Shown: positions 1 to 6,880 of the stretch, in pieces | Numbering within the stretch: position 1 is the first letter of the stretch | Layout: each line of letters begins with the position of its first letter | Source: Porphyromonadaceae bacterium | GTDB lineage: Bacteria > Bacteroidota > Bacteroidia > Bacteroidales > Tannerellaceae | Direction of reading: 5' to 3' | Assembly (NCBI GenBank): GCA_003517945.1 | Contig: DOZP01000059.1 | Coordinates: forward strand, 340-7,926 | DNA length: 7,587 nucleotides | Translations under genes and position numbers: made by a program | The notes under the pieces: generated by a model | What the model saw: the letters and a program-made list of their open reading frames with translations, nothing else | Told to the model about the DNA's origin: nothing | The model's database searches: none

Positions 1-3000
1 AAACACAGATTTCAACTGTTGTATGGACAGGCATGTAAGAGGGTAATGACTACCTTATTACTATGCATGGGTCTTTTTCTGACTGTTCAAAGCTTGCATG
101 CGCAAGAGAAAATCAATGTAAATGGGAATGTAACGGACGCTAACGGTGAAGTTGTCATTGGAGCGACCATACTTGAGAAAGGAACTACGAATGGTACAAT
201 TACCGATATGGACGGTAATTTTAACATGCGGGTATCTGAGGGGGCTACATTGGAGGTTTCGTATATTGGGTATCAATCGGCTGAAGTAACTACCGTGGCC
301 GGACGGCCTGTCAATGTGACTTTGACTGAAAACCTCGAAATGCTGGAAGAAGTAGTCGTAGTGGGTTACGGTACGATGCGTAAAAAAGATTTGACGGGCT
401 CTATCGTACAGATTCGTCCGGACAAACTTGCCAACGAAGCGCCGAAAACCGTGCAGGATGTGTTACGTAGCAGTCCCGGACTCAATGTGGGTTATGATGC
501 ATCCGCCAAAGGGGGCGGTTCCATGCAGGTGCGTGGACAGCGTTCGCTGTATACGGACGGAGGGCACAATGATCCGTTGATTATTTTAGACGGTATGCAG
601 TTCTATGGTGAATTGTCGGAAATTAATGCGGAAGACATTGGTCAGATCGACGTGCTGAAAGATGCTTCGGCAGCCGCTGTATTCGGAGCGAAAGGCGCTA
701 ATGGCGTCATTGTGGTCACGACTAAAAAAGGGAAGTTGGGCAAGCCCATTATCAATGTGAGCGCTACACTGGGTGTCAATACCCGGAGCGATTATCGCGA
801 CGTATTCAGCCCGTCGGGTTATGTACAGTTCCTGAGTGACTGGTACAGAACCGGAACTTATGGGATGAATCCGGCTACGAACAAGTACGAAGCTTATCAG
901 GCTTCTTATAGTGACCGGCCGGGGTATTATGATAATCCGAACAATTTGTCGGGAGTGACCCCGGATCAGTGGAGAGCCTATTCTATCAATACCGATGGTG
1001 AGTCTTTAATGAGCATCTGGGGAAAACGTCTGAATATGGAAGATGCTGTTTTACAGAATTTTACCAATGGGAGAACGTTTGATTGGTACGACCGTACGTT
1101 CCGTACCGGGTTCAATCAGGATTATAATGCCAGTATCTCCGGCGCCAGCGACCGAATAAGCTACTACATGTCTATGGGATACCTGAAGAATGAAGGAGCC
1201 GTAAGAGGAAATGACTACCAGTCTATGCGCGCTAATATGAAAGTAACCGGGAAAGTGACCGATTGGTTGGAAATAGGCGCCAACGTGAATTTTCAGGATC
1301 GTAGCGATGGTGATATTCAAGTAGGGTTAGGCACTAACTACTGGGATCAGAATATGCTGCGCAATAGCCCTTACAGTAATTACAAAGAAGAGGATGGTTC
1401 ATTGTCTCTCTATCCGCACGGCAACACCGTGAAACGTGGATACAATTATGACGCCGAACGCCAGTATCTTGATCTGGAAAAAGGATATACAGTGCTTAAC
1501 ACTATATTTAATACCAAGTTGACATTGCCTTATGGCGTTCATTATGAGTTCAATGTGGCTCCCCGTTATCAGTTTTTCTACGATCGTTACTTTATGTCTG
1601 TAGAAAGGCCCGACAGTAATCCGGCCAATCAAGGAGTGAACCGCGAACAAAGCAAACGTTTTGATTATTCGTTGAATAATACAATCACGTGGGACTATAC
1701 GTTTAAAGAGAAACACCATGTCATTCTCACGCTGGTGCAAGAGGCCGAAGAACGTCGTTCTTGGCAGGATCGTATTGAGGCGCGGAACATTCTGCCTTCG
1801 GACGCATTAGGACTTCATCATACCGGGAATGGTACTAAAGAGCTCAGTAACTTTTCGTCTAGAGATGATCATGAAACGGCAGCAGCTTATATGGGACGTT
1901 TGTTCTATTCGTACGATGACCGTTATATGCTCACGGGTACACTCCGTCGCGATGGTTACTGTGCTTTTGGTATGAATAATCCATGGGCTACCTTCCCGTC
2001 TCTTTCCGGCGCATGGACGTTCACCAATGAAAAATTCTTCAATTGGAAACCGATGAGCACCGGTAAACTGCGCGTCTCTTGGGGCAAGAACGGAAATCGT
2101 TCATTGGGCAATGTACTTGTTGCGTTGGCTGATCTTGCAGGAGGAACCGGAGCTTCCATGGGATATATTAACTCATCAGGCGGCTATGTGGATATGAAAT
2201 ATCTGAGTGTTAATCGTTTGGCCAATCCTAACCTGGAATGGGAAAAGACGGAAGCATTCAACGTCGGATTAGATTTTGGCTTCCTGAACGATCGCGTTAC
2301 CGGTAGTATCGAAGGCTACGTCATGAAAACGCACGACATGATTATGAACCAAAGAATTCCGGATTTTTCCGGTTTTGGGTCGATTACCACTAATCTGGGA
2401 CAGGTAAATAACAGCGGGGTTGAATTTTCGCTGAATACCACGAATATCACAAATAAGAACTTTCAATGGAATACGACATTCGGTATGTCTTATAACAAGA
2501 ATGAGATTAAGCATCTCTATTACGAAAATGAGAATATAGTGGATGAGAACGGTCAGGTAATCGGTAGTAAAGAAAGGGATGATGCCGGAAACAGATGGTT
2601 TATCGGACAGCCCATCAGCGTCATTTGGGATTACAAACAAACAGGGATCTGGCAAGTAAATGAAGTAGAAGAAGCCGCTCAATACGGCCAAAAACCGGGT
2701 GATCCGAAAGTAGAAAACTTCTATACAAAAGATGATAAAATAGAGGCGGACGGTAGCCGTACGCCGGTATACAATGACAATGACAAGCAGTTCTTAGGCA
2801 CTACTACTCCGAAGGTTCGTTTGTCTATGCGCAATGAATTTACGATGTGGAAAAACCTGACTTTTTCGTTCAATTTCTATTCATATTTAGGACATAAGAG
2901 CCTTTCGGGTAATTACCTGAATGGCGACAACGCCGGCTCTATGACGAGTTATACCTTTAACACGTTCAAGAAAGAATATTGGACTCCCGAGAATCCGACG

Positions 3001-3267
3001 AACAAATATGCCCGCCTGAATGCGGCAGGGCCCAACGGAGCGCAGGGAGCGCAGAAGTTGCACAATCGTTCGTTTATTCGCTTCGAGAACGTGTCGGTGG
3101 CCTATACCTTGCCGAAAGCATGGACCTCGAAATGGCAGCTCGAACGCGTGAAACTCTTTGGAACCATACGCAACTTAGCTTGTTTCGGCCCGTGGGAATA
3201 CGGCGACCCCGAAACAGGCGGTTTGGCCACTCGTACATTTACTTTCGGATTAAACTTAACATTATAA
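1..3267 (+). CDS. SusC/RagA-family TonB-dependent outer-membrane transporter, 5' end cut by window
   Basis: Outer-membrane barrel that imports glycan fragments using TonB energy, working with the SusD lipoprotein encoded next. Numbering codons from base 1, there is no stop back to the left edge: a basic stretch (K1, H2, R3, K13, R14) leads into a hydrophobic segment and a signal-peptidase I-like site SLHA-Q near residue 34. The true start therefore probably lies a few codons upstream of the window. TTG at 19 and ATG at 46 are internal alternatives; ATG 46 would leave almost no positive charge before the hydrophobic core. Next come a carboxypeptidase-regulatory-like beta domain (about 37-112), a TonB-box-like EEVVVVGYG (about 116-124), a plug domain, and the SusC signature with LKDASAAAVFGAKGANGVIVVTTKKG (about 219-244). 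The rest to residue 1088 is beta-barrel, ending FTFGLNLTL with the usual aromatic/hydrophobic end strand. It is intact apart from the cut start. The family is certain from the signature; the substrate cannot be read from sequence. Confidence 0.97.
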   Translation, partial: KHRFQLLYGQACKRVMTTLLLCMGLFLTVQSLHAQEKINVNGNVTDANGEVVIGATILEKGTTNGTITDMDGNFNMRVSEGATLEVSYIGYQSAEVTTVAGRPVNVTLTENLEMLEEVVVVGYGTMRKKDLTGSIVQIRPDKLANEAPKTVQDVLRSSPGLNVGYDASAKGGGSMQVRGQRSLYTDGGHNDPLIILDGMQFYGELSEINAEDIGQIDVLKDASAAAVFGAKGANGVIVVTTKKGKLGKPIINVSATLGVNTRSDYRDVFSPSGYVQFLSDWYRTGTYGMNPATNKYEAYQASYSDRPGYYDNPNNLSGVTPDQWRAYSINTDGESLMSIWGKRLNMEDAVLQNFTNGRTFDWYDRTFRTGFNQDYNASISGASDRISYYMSMGYLKNEGAVRGNDYQSMRANMKVTGKVTDWLEIGANVNFQDRSDGDIQVGLGTNYWDQNMLRNSPYSNYKEEDGSLSLYPHGNTVKRGYNYDAERQYLDLEKGYTVLNTIFNTKLTLPYGVHYEFNVAPRYQFFYDRYFMSVERPDSNPANQGVNREQSKRFDYSLNNTITWDYTFKEKHHVILTLVQEAEERRSWQDRIEARNILPSDALGLHHTGNGTKELSNFSSRDDHETAAAYMGRLFYSYDDRYMLTGTLRRDGYCAFGMNNPWATFPSLSGAWTFTNEKFFNWKPMSTGKLRVSWGKNGNRSLGNVLVALADLAGGTGASMGYINSSGGYVDMKYLSVNRLANPNLEWEKTEAFNVGLDFGFLNDRVTGSIEGYVMKTHDMIMNQRIPDFSGFGSITTNLGQVNNSGVEFSLNTTNITNKNFQWNTTFGMSYNKNEIKHLYYENENIVDENGQVIGSKERDDAGNRWFIGQPISVIWDYKQTGIWQVNEVEEAAQYGQKPGDPKVENFYTKDDKIEADGSRTPVYNDNDKQFLGTTTPKVRLSMRNEFTMWKNLTFSFNFYSYLGHKSLSGNYLNGDNAGSMTSYTFNTFKKEYWTPENPTNKYARLNAAGPNGAQGAQKLHNRSFIRFENVSVAYTLPKAWTSKWQLERVKLFGTIRNLACFGPWEYGDPETGGLATRTFTFGLNLTL

Positions 3268-3279
3268 AAATTAGAGAAT

Positions 3280-5268
3280 ATGAAAACGAACATACGAAAT
3301 AAATTTTTGAAAGGAGTATTGGCGCTTACCGGTGTAACAACGCTATGGTCCGGATGTACTTCGGATTTCCTGCAGCCGGATCCGCTTTATTTTTTCGAAC
3401 CGGAAACTACATTTTCTACCGAAGCCGGCCTGCAATCAGCATTGGCTATGTGCGACCGTCACCTGCGGTTGTACTGGACGGATTTTGAATCAAATAACAT
3501 CAATGTACCCATTGCTACGGAATATTTATTCTCAGACCTGAGTGCGTATGCCAAGACAGACTACGGAAGCAACGGCGTATATGCCAATTTTGCCGACCTG
3601 TTGACCCCGACCGCCGGCATCAGTAATGGCGATGATAATCAGATTTCTTATTTTTGGGGACAGGGATACACCGGCATCAAGTATGCCAATACCGTGCTGT
3701 CGTTTATCGACGGGGTGGAAGAATTGAGTGAGGAAACAAAAAATGCATACAAAGGTCGCGCCTACTTCCATCGCGCTTTCCGCTACTTGGTATTGGTGTT
3801 TCAGTTTGGCGATGTGCCATTGGTAACAAAAATTATTGAAGTGCCGAAGCAAAACTATCGCTCTACCAGGAAGGAAGCTATTTTGCAACTGATGGCCGAA
3901 GATATGGAAAAGGCTGTAGAATGGGTGCCCGAACAGGCCAATACACCCTATATCGGCATGGTGAACAAAGGCGCTTGCCGGCAATTGTTGATCAAACTTT
4001 ATTTGGCCACCGGTCAGTTTGCCAAAGCGGAAGAACAGGCGGATATTCTGATCAATCAGTCGGGTTACGACTTGATGCGTGAGTCCTTCGGAACAGACCA
4101 CAATAGCGGAGAACCCAACACTTGGAATATCACGCAGAATGTGATCTGGGACTTGCACCGTCCGGACAACAAATTGATTGCCGCCAATAAAGAGGTAATC
4201 ATGGGTATGACCAATAATACGGCAGAATCACACACCGACTTCCTGACGATGCGTATCTTCGGCCCCATGTGGAATGACGGAAAGCTCAGGAGCCCCGACG
4301 GACAGCAGGCGGTGATGAACTATGCGCGCAACAATGGAAACTATGACATTGAGCAAGATTGGGTACGCGCTTTGGGGCGTGGCATTGCTACCGTGAGGCT
4401 GACTACTTTTGCCCAACATGGTTTGTGGGTGGTGAACGATGTGGAGGATAGGGATGATTTGCGTCATAACTCCCAAGTAGGTAACTGGGTGAATATGGAA
4501 GATATCAGGTACAATGTACCTGCGTCTTCTTATTACGGACAGCATATTTCGCTCTACAGTCCCGTCGACGGTTCTATACTGACCACCGATACGATGCGCG
4601 ACTGGTTCGACTTCCCGCTCTATAAAATCTACCTGAAAGACGCGGTGGCGGAAGCGAATCAGGGAGCCAACCAGTTTAACGGTGCATCGCAAGGCACCAA
4701 TGCCAACTGGTACCTCTACCGTTTGGCAGAAACCTATCTGTTGCGTGCTGAGGCTAAATACTATCAGGGCAAAGATGCGACATCGGATGTGAACGAAGTG
4801 CGCAAACGCGCCCAATGTTCGCAGCTCTATACCACCGTCAATATCGGTGATATTGTGAACGAACGTGCACGCGAACTTTACCTCGAAGAATGGAGGCATG
4901 CGGAACTCGTTCGCATCTCACACTGCCTGGCGTTGAGCGGCCAACCGGATGAATGGGGAAATACCTATAGCGTAGACAATTGGGATATGCAGGAAGGTAT
5001 CGATCTAAATGGAGGCAGTTACTGGTATCAGCGCCTCATACACTATTCGTTTTATAACACAGGTATCGTGATGACCGGTGGAGGCTCATCTGCGTATGAG
5101 TATAAGATGGCTAAGCACAACCTGTATTGGCCTATTCCGAACGGTTCTATCATCGGTAATATTAAGGGCGCGCTCTTTCAGAATTTTGGTTACGATGGCT
5201 ACAATGCCGCTACTCCGATATGGGATAATTGGCAGGATGCTGTGGCTGACGAAGACGTGACAGAATAA
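3280..5268 (+). CDS. SusD/RagB-family surface glycan-binding lipoprotein
   Basis: Cell-surface lipoprotein that forms the lid of the SusC channel and binds the glycan. The start is ATG 3280, 12 bases after the SusC stop, as expected for one transcript. The only purine-rich stretch (3273-3278) is too close to the ATG to act as a Shine-Dalgarno site, which is common in this phylum. MKTNIRNKFLKG gives a basic n-region, followed by a hydrophobic core and lipobox WSGC with the acylated Cys at 26. Family features include a helical TPR-like part with AYKGRAYFHRAFRYLVLVFQFGDVPLV (156-182) and GACRQLLIKLYLATGQFAKAEE (about 231-252), then the C-terminal SusD domain with NWYLYRLAETYLLRAEAKYY (476-495), RARELYLEEWRHAELVR (529-545) and the near-terminal LYWPIP (615-620). 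At 662 residues it is longer than the prototype starch SusD (about 550) but within the range of the family. It ends in an acidic tail, ADEDVTE. No frameshift or internal stop is seen. Confidence 0.96.
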   Translation: MKTNIRNKFLKGVLALTGVTTLWSGCTSDFLQPDPLYFFEPETTFSTEAGLQSALAMCDRHLRLYWTDFESNNINVPIATEYLFSDLSAYAKTDYGSNGVYANFADLLTPTAGISNGDDNQISYFWGQGYTGIKYANTVLSFIDGVEELSEETKNAYKGRAYFHRAFRYLVLVFQFGDVPLVTKIIEVPKQNYRSTRKEAILQLMAEDMEKAVEWVPEQANTPYIGMVNKGACRQLLIKLYLATGQFAKAEEQADILINQSGYDLMRESFGTDHNSGEPNTWNITQNVIWDLHRPDNKLIAANKEVIMGMTNNTAESHTDFLTMRIFGPMWNDGKLRSPDGQQAVMNYARNNGNYDIEQDWVRALGRGIATVRLTTFAQHGLWVVNDVEDRDDLRHNSQVGNWVNMEDIRYNVPASSYYGQHISLYSPVDGSILTTDTMRDWFDFPLYKIYLKDAVAEANQGANQFNGASQGTNANWYLYRLAETYLLRAEAKYYQGKDATSDVNEVRKRAQCSQLYTTVNIGDIVNERARELYLEEWRHAELVRISHCLALSGQPDEWGNTYSVDNWDMQEGIDLNGGSYWYQRLIHYSFYNTGIVMTGGGSSAYEYKMAKHNLYWPIPNGSIIGNIKGALFQNFGYDGYNAATPIWDNWQDAVADEDVTE

Positions 5269-5452
5269 TCGCTCCATTCAACTTATTTACTAACCTTGTA
5301 GTATCGGCCATATAGGCCGGTACTTGGCCATTGGCTGTACAAATGGCAGACCGATTGACGAAGATGCCATACCCATGAGGTATGAGATTGATTCGTGCGG
5401 GTGTATCAGCAGGCGAAATAATTAGTATAAATGGTAAATTGAATTTGTGTTC
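5269..5452 (+). other. SusD-GH105 intergenic region, structured, no convincing gene
   Basis: This gap of 184 bases is much longer than the 12-base SusC-SusD gap. It holds a strong hairpin (5300-5324), two weaker 6-bp stems that share bases (5343-5370 and 5368-5384), and a small ORF at 5382-5456. A + strand frame stays open from 5294 to 5422, and the opposite strand also has a long open frame here, but neither has a recognisable domain or credible start. I see no good TANNTTTG promoter: taaccttg at 5291-5298 matches 7 of 8 bases but has no TTTG at the right distance upstream. GH105 may therefore be read through from SusC-SusD, with the structure acting as a partial terminator, processing site or RNA stabiliser. 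That role is inference. Confidence 0.5.
5300..5324 (+). repeat. Inverted repeat / RNA hairpin after SusD gene
   Basis: A 10-bp stem, AGTATCGGCC at 5300-5309 against GGCCGGTACT at 5315-5324, has nine Watson-Crick pairs and one T-G wobble around a 5-base ATATA loop. It starts 31 bases after the SusD stop. No T-run follows (the next bases are TGGCCATTGG), so it is not a canonical intrinsic terminator. It could block 3' exonucleases or set the ratio of SusC-SusD to GH105 message. The structure is read directly; the function is a guess. Confidence 0.55.
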
Positions 5453-5456
5453 ATGA
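5382..5456 (+). CDS. Possible 24-codon leader ORF overlapping the GH105 start
   Basis: ATG 5382 opens a frame of 24 codons (it begins MRLIRAGVSAGEII and ends LNLCS) whose TGA at 5454-5456 overlaps the GH105 ATG at 5453 in an ATGA arrangement. Such overlaps allow translational coupling: a terminating ribosome restarts on the next gene. Its ATG lies in the 3' arm of a 6-bp hairpin (5368-5384). There is no family resemblance and no clear ribosome binding site. A short ORF can end at this position by chance, so this is only a candidate. Confidence 0.2.
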   Translation: MRLIRAGVSAGEIISINGKLNLCS

Positions 5457-6592
5457 AGAAAAACTTAGTTGTAACATGCTTGTCGACAATTCTTTTGGCA
5501 GGTATGGTATGTGCAGATTGCACGGATAAGAAGAATGGATCTTCGAAAGAGGAGATTATCGAAATCATTCATCGAGTGAATAATTATTGGCAGGCAAATC
5601 ATCCGGAGCACGGACGAGCTTTTTGGGATAACGCTGCTTATCATACGGGGAATATGGAAGCCTATTTCCTGACAAAGAAACCGGAGTATCTGCAATATTC
5701 CACAGACTGGGCCGTACATAATGAATGGAAGGGGGCCAAATCGGATGATAAATCGGAGTGGAAATACAGTTATGGTGAAAGCAATGAGTATGTGCTATTC
5801 GGTGATTACCAGATTTGTTTTCAGACCTATGCCGATTTATATAACTTGAAACCGGATACACAAAAGATTGCCCGCGCCCGCGAAGTAATGGAATATCAGA
5901 TGAGTACGCCCAATCGTGATTATTGGTGGTGGGCTGACGGACTGTATATGGTGATGCCGGTGATGACCAAACTGTATAAGATCACCGGCAATCCGCTTTA
6001 TTTGGAAAAGTTGCATGAATACCTGACGTATGCGGACAGTATTATGTACGATACGGAAGCAGGGCTTTATTACCGGGATGGCCGGTACGTATATCCGAAG
6101 CACAAAAGCGGCTACGGATTGAAAGATTTCTGGGCGCGTGGAGACGGCTGGGTTTTTGCCGGCTTGGCGAAAGTGTTGATTGATCTTCCCGAAACAGATC
6201 GGTACAGGCAGGAGTATATAGACCGTTTCTGCACGATGGCTAAGGCCATTGCCGGTTGCCAACAACCGGAAGGGTATTGGACGCGCAGCTTGCTCGATCC
6301 GCAGTTTGCGCCGGGGCCCGAAACCAGCGGAACCGCTTTCTTCGCTTATGGCCTTCAGTGGGGAATCAATAATGGCCTGCTGGATGCCGCAAAGTACCAA
6401 CCGGTAGCTGATAAAGCATGGGCTTATTTGACAACGGTGGCTTTGCAGCCCGACGGAAAGATCGGTTACGTACAACCTATCGGCGCACAAGCCATACCGG
6501 GACAGATATTAGACATCAATTCTACTTCCAACTTTGGAGTGGGCGCTTTCCTGTTGGCAGCTTGTGAGCGGGTTCGTTATTTTTTAAAATAA
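5453..6592 (+). CDS. Exported GH105 unsaturated rhamnogalacturonyl/glucuronyl hydrolase-like enzyme
   Basis: Likely removes the 4,5-unsaturated uronic acid left at the non-reducing end of oligosaccharides by polysaccharide lyases, by hydrating the double bond. I chose ATG 5453 (379 residues) over GTG 5447 because MKKN gives a normal signal-peptide n-region. A hydrophobic core follows to about residue 20; the end (LLAGMVCADC) has Cys 20 and Cys 23 but no clean lipobox, so signal peptidase I cleavage after VCA, or lipidation, are both possible. The rest is an alpha/alpha-barrel of GH88/GH105 type. WWWADGLYMVMPVMTKLYKITG (about 158-179) carries Asp 162, aligning by motif with the catalytic Asp of YteR-type enzymes. 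FWARGDGWVFAGLAKVL (226-242) and ETSGTAFFAYGLQWGINNGLL (290-310) form other conserved active-site and core stretches. GVGAFLLA near the end is also typical. Length fits the family and the frame is intact. The family is well supported; exact substrate (rhamnogalacturonan, other uronide) is not. Confidence 0.92.
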   Translation: MKKNLVVTCLSTILLAGMVCADCTDKKNGSSKEEIIEIIHRVNNYWQANHPEHGRAFWDNAAYHTGNMEAYFLTKKPEYLQYSTDWAVHNEWKGAKSDDKSEWKYSYGESNEYVLFGDYQICFQTYADLYNLKPDTQKIARAREVMEYQMSTPNRDYWWWADGLYMVMPVMTKLYKITGNPLYLEKLHEYLTYADSIMYDTEAGLYYRDGRYVYPKHKSGYGLKDFWARGDGWVFAGLAKVLIDLPETDRYRQEYIDRFCTMAKAIAGCQQPEGYWTRSLLDPQFAPGPETSGTAFFAYGLQWGINNGLLDAAKYQPVADKAWAYLTTVALQPDGKIGYVQPIGAQAIPGQILDINSTSNFGVGAFLLAACERVRYFLK

Positions 6593-6660
6593 TTCGGTAT
6601 TGCTATTCAGAACTTTCTCGTCGAACCGATCAATCCCTCCCTCGTTAACCATACGCTGCC
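6593..6660. other. Short non-coding junction after GH105
   Basis: These 68 bases separate the GH105 stop from the AraC-like remnant. In the AraC frame a TAA lies at 6646-6648, and in none of the three + frames does the sequence resemble the first half of an AraC helix-turn-helix domain. The break between PUL sequence and regulator sequence should therefore fall here, probably between about 6646 and 6661. I see no GC-rich terminator hairpin; the AT-only palindrome at 6577-6592 covers the end and stop of GH105. Confidence 0.45.
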
Positions 6661-6798
6661 AATATCCGTGTGTCCGAATTGGCGTATGCCGTAGGATTTA
6701 ATGATCCTAAATATTTCAGCGCCTGCTTCAAAAAAGAATTCGGCATGTTACCTTCCGAATATATCGAACGTTTTATCCAGGGAGAAGACAAACCGTAA
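6649..6798 (+). pseudogene. C-terminal remnant of AraC-type (possibly hybrid two-component) regulator
   Basis: From 6661 the frame reads NIRVSELAYAVGFNDPKYFSACFKKEFGMLPSEYIERF and stops at TAA 6796-6798. This is the second helix-turn-helix and final helix of an AraC/XylS DNA-binding domain: (I/V)SE(I/L)AYxVGFNDPKYFSxxFKKEFGxxPSEY is the family hallmark. An intact domain needs about 100 residues, and here only the last ~46 codons remain. A stop at 6646-6648 closes the frame upstream and the only internal ATG (6745) is useless. In Bacteroidota, this sequence is typical of the output end of hybrid two-component sensors and AraC activators that control PULs, which fits its place beside SusC-SusD-GH105. 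The surviving part shows no stop or frameshift, which suggests a fairly recent loss. It cannot make a working protein. Confidence 0.8.
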
Positions 6799-6800
6799 CC

Positions 6801-6828
6801 TTGACTTTCAAAAATAACTGTATCTTTG
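6801..6828 (+). promoter_or_regulatory. Candidate Bacteroides-type promoter for the ATPase gene
   Basis: TATCTTTG at 6821-6828 is a perfect match to the Bacteroides -7 consensus TANNTTTG. A TTG at 6801-6803 (CTTGAC) can serve as the -33 element; the 17-base gap is somewhat shorter than the usual 19-21. Transcription would begin around 6833-6836, leaving an AT-rich leader of roughly 40 bases before ATG 6877. It lies just after the AraC remnant stop and is the best promoter-like sequence I can see in the window. Confidence 0.5.
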
Positions 6829-6844
6829 TGTCGATATTTTTAAT

Positions 6845-6880
6845 ATGATAAATATACAAATTTCGATAAAAATGATATGA
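6845..6880 (+). CDS. Possible 11-codon leader ORF overlapping the ATPase start
   Basis: ATG 6845 opens MINIQISIKMI and stops at TGA 6878-6880, overlapping the ATPase ATG 6877 as ATGA. It lies downstream of the candidate promoter, so it would be in the transcript. It could couple translation, but the AT-rich leader makes chance ATG and TGA codons likely, and there is no ribosome binding site or conservation to support it. Confidence 0.15.
   Translation: MINIQISIKMI

Noticed and set aside
2979..3302. + strand ORF of 107 codons overlapping the end of SusC and start of SusD
   Set aside because: It is out of frame with two well-supported genes, has no recognisable domain and is rich in Arg and Glu as expected of a shadow frame.
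3532..4899. Long - strand ORFs opposite the SusD gene (up to 223 codons)
   Set aside because: They lie antisense to an intact SusD gene, their translations show no domain, and such open antisense frames are usual opposite strongly biased coding sequence.
5291..5298. taaccttg as a -7 promoter box for GH105
   Set aside because: One mismatch to TANNTTTG, no TTTG at proper spacing upstream, and it would place the start of the transcript at the hairpin.
5447..5452. GTG 5447 as the GH105 start
   Set aside because: ATG 5453 two codons later gives a standard MKKN signal-peptide start.
5837..6490. - strand ORF of 217 codons opposite GH105
   Set aside because: Antisense shadow of an intact, conserved enzyme gene; no motif recognised.
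6577..6592. AT-only palindrome (ttatttt/aaaataa) as a terminator
   Set aside because: It has no GC pairs, a 2-base loop, lies within the end of the coding sequence, and no T-run follows.
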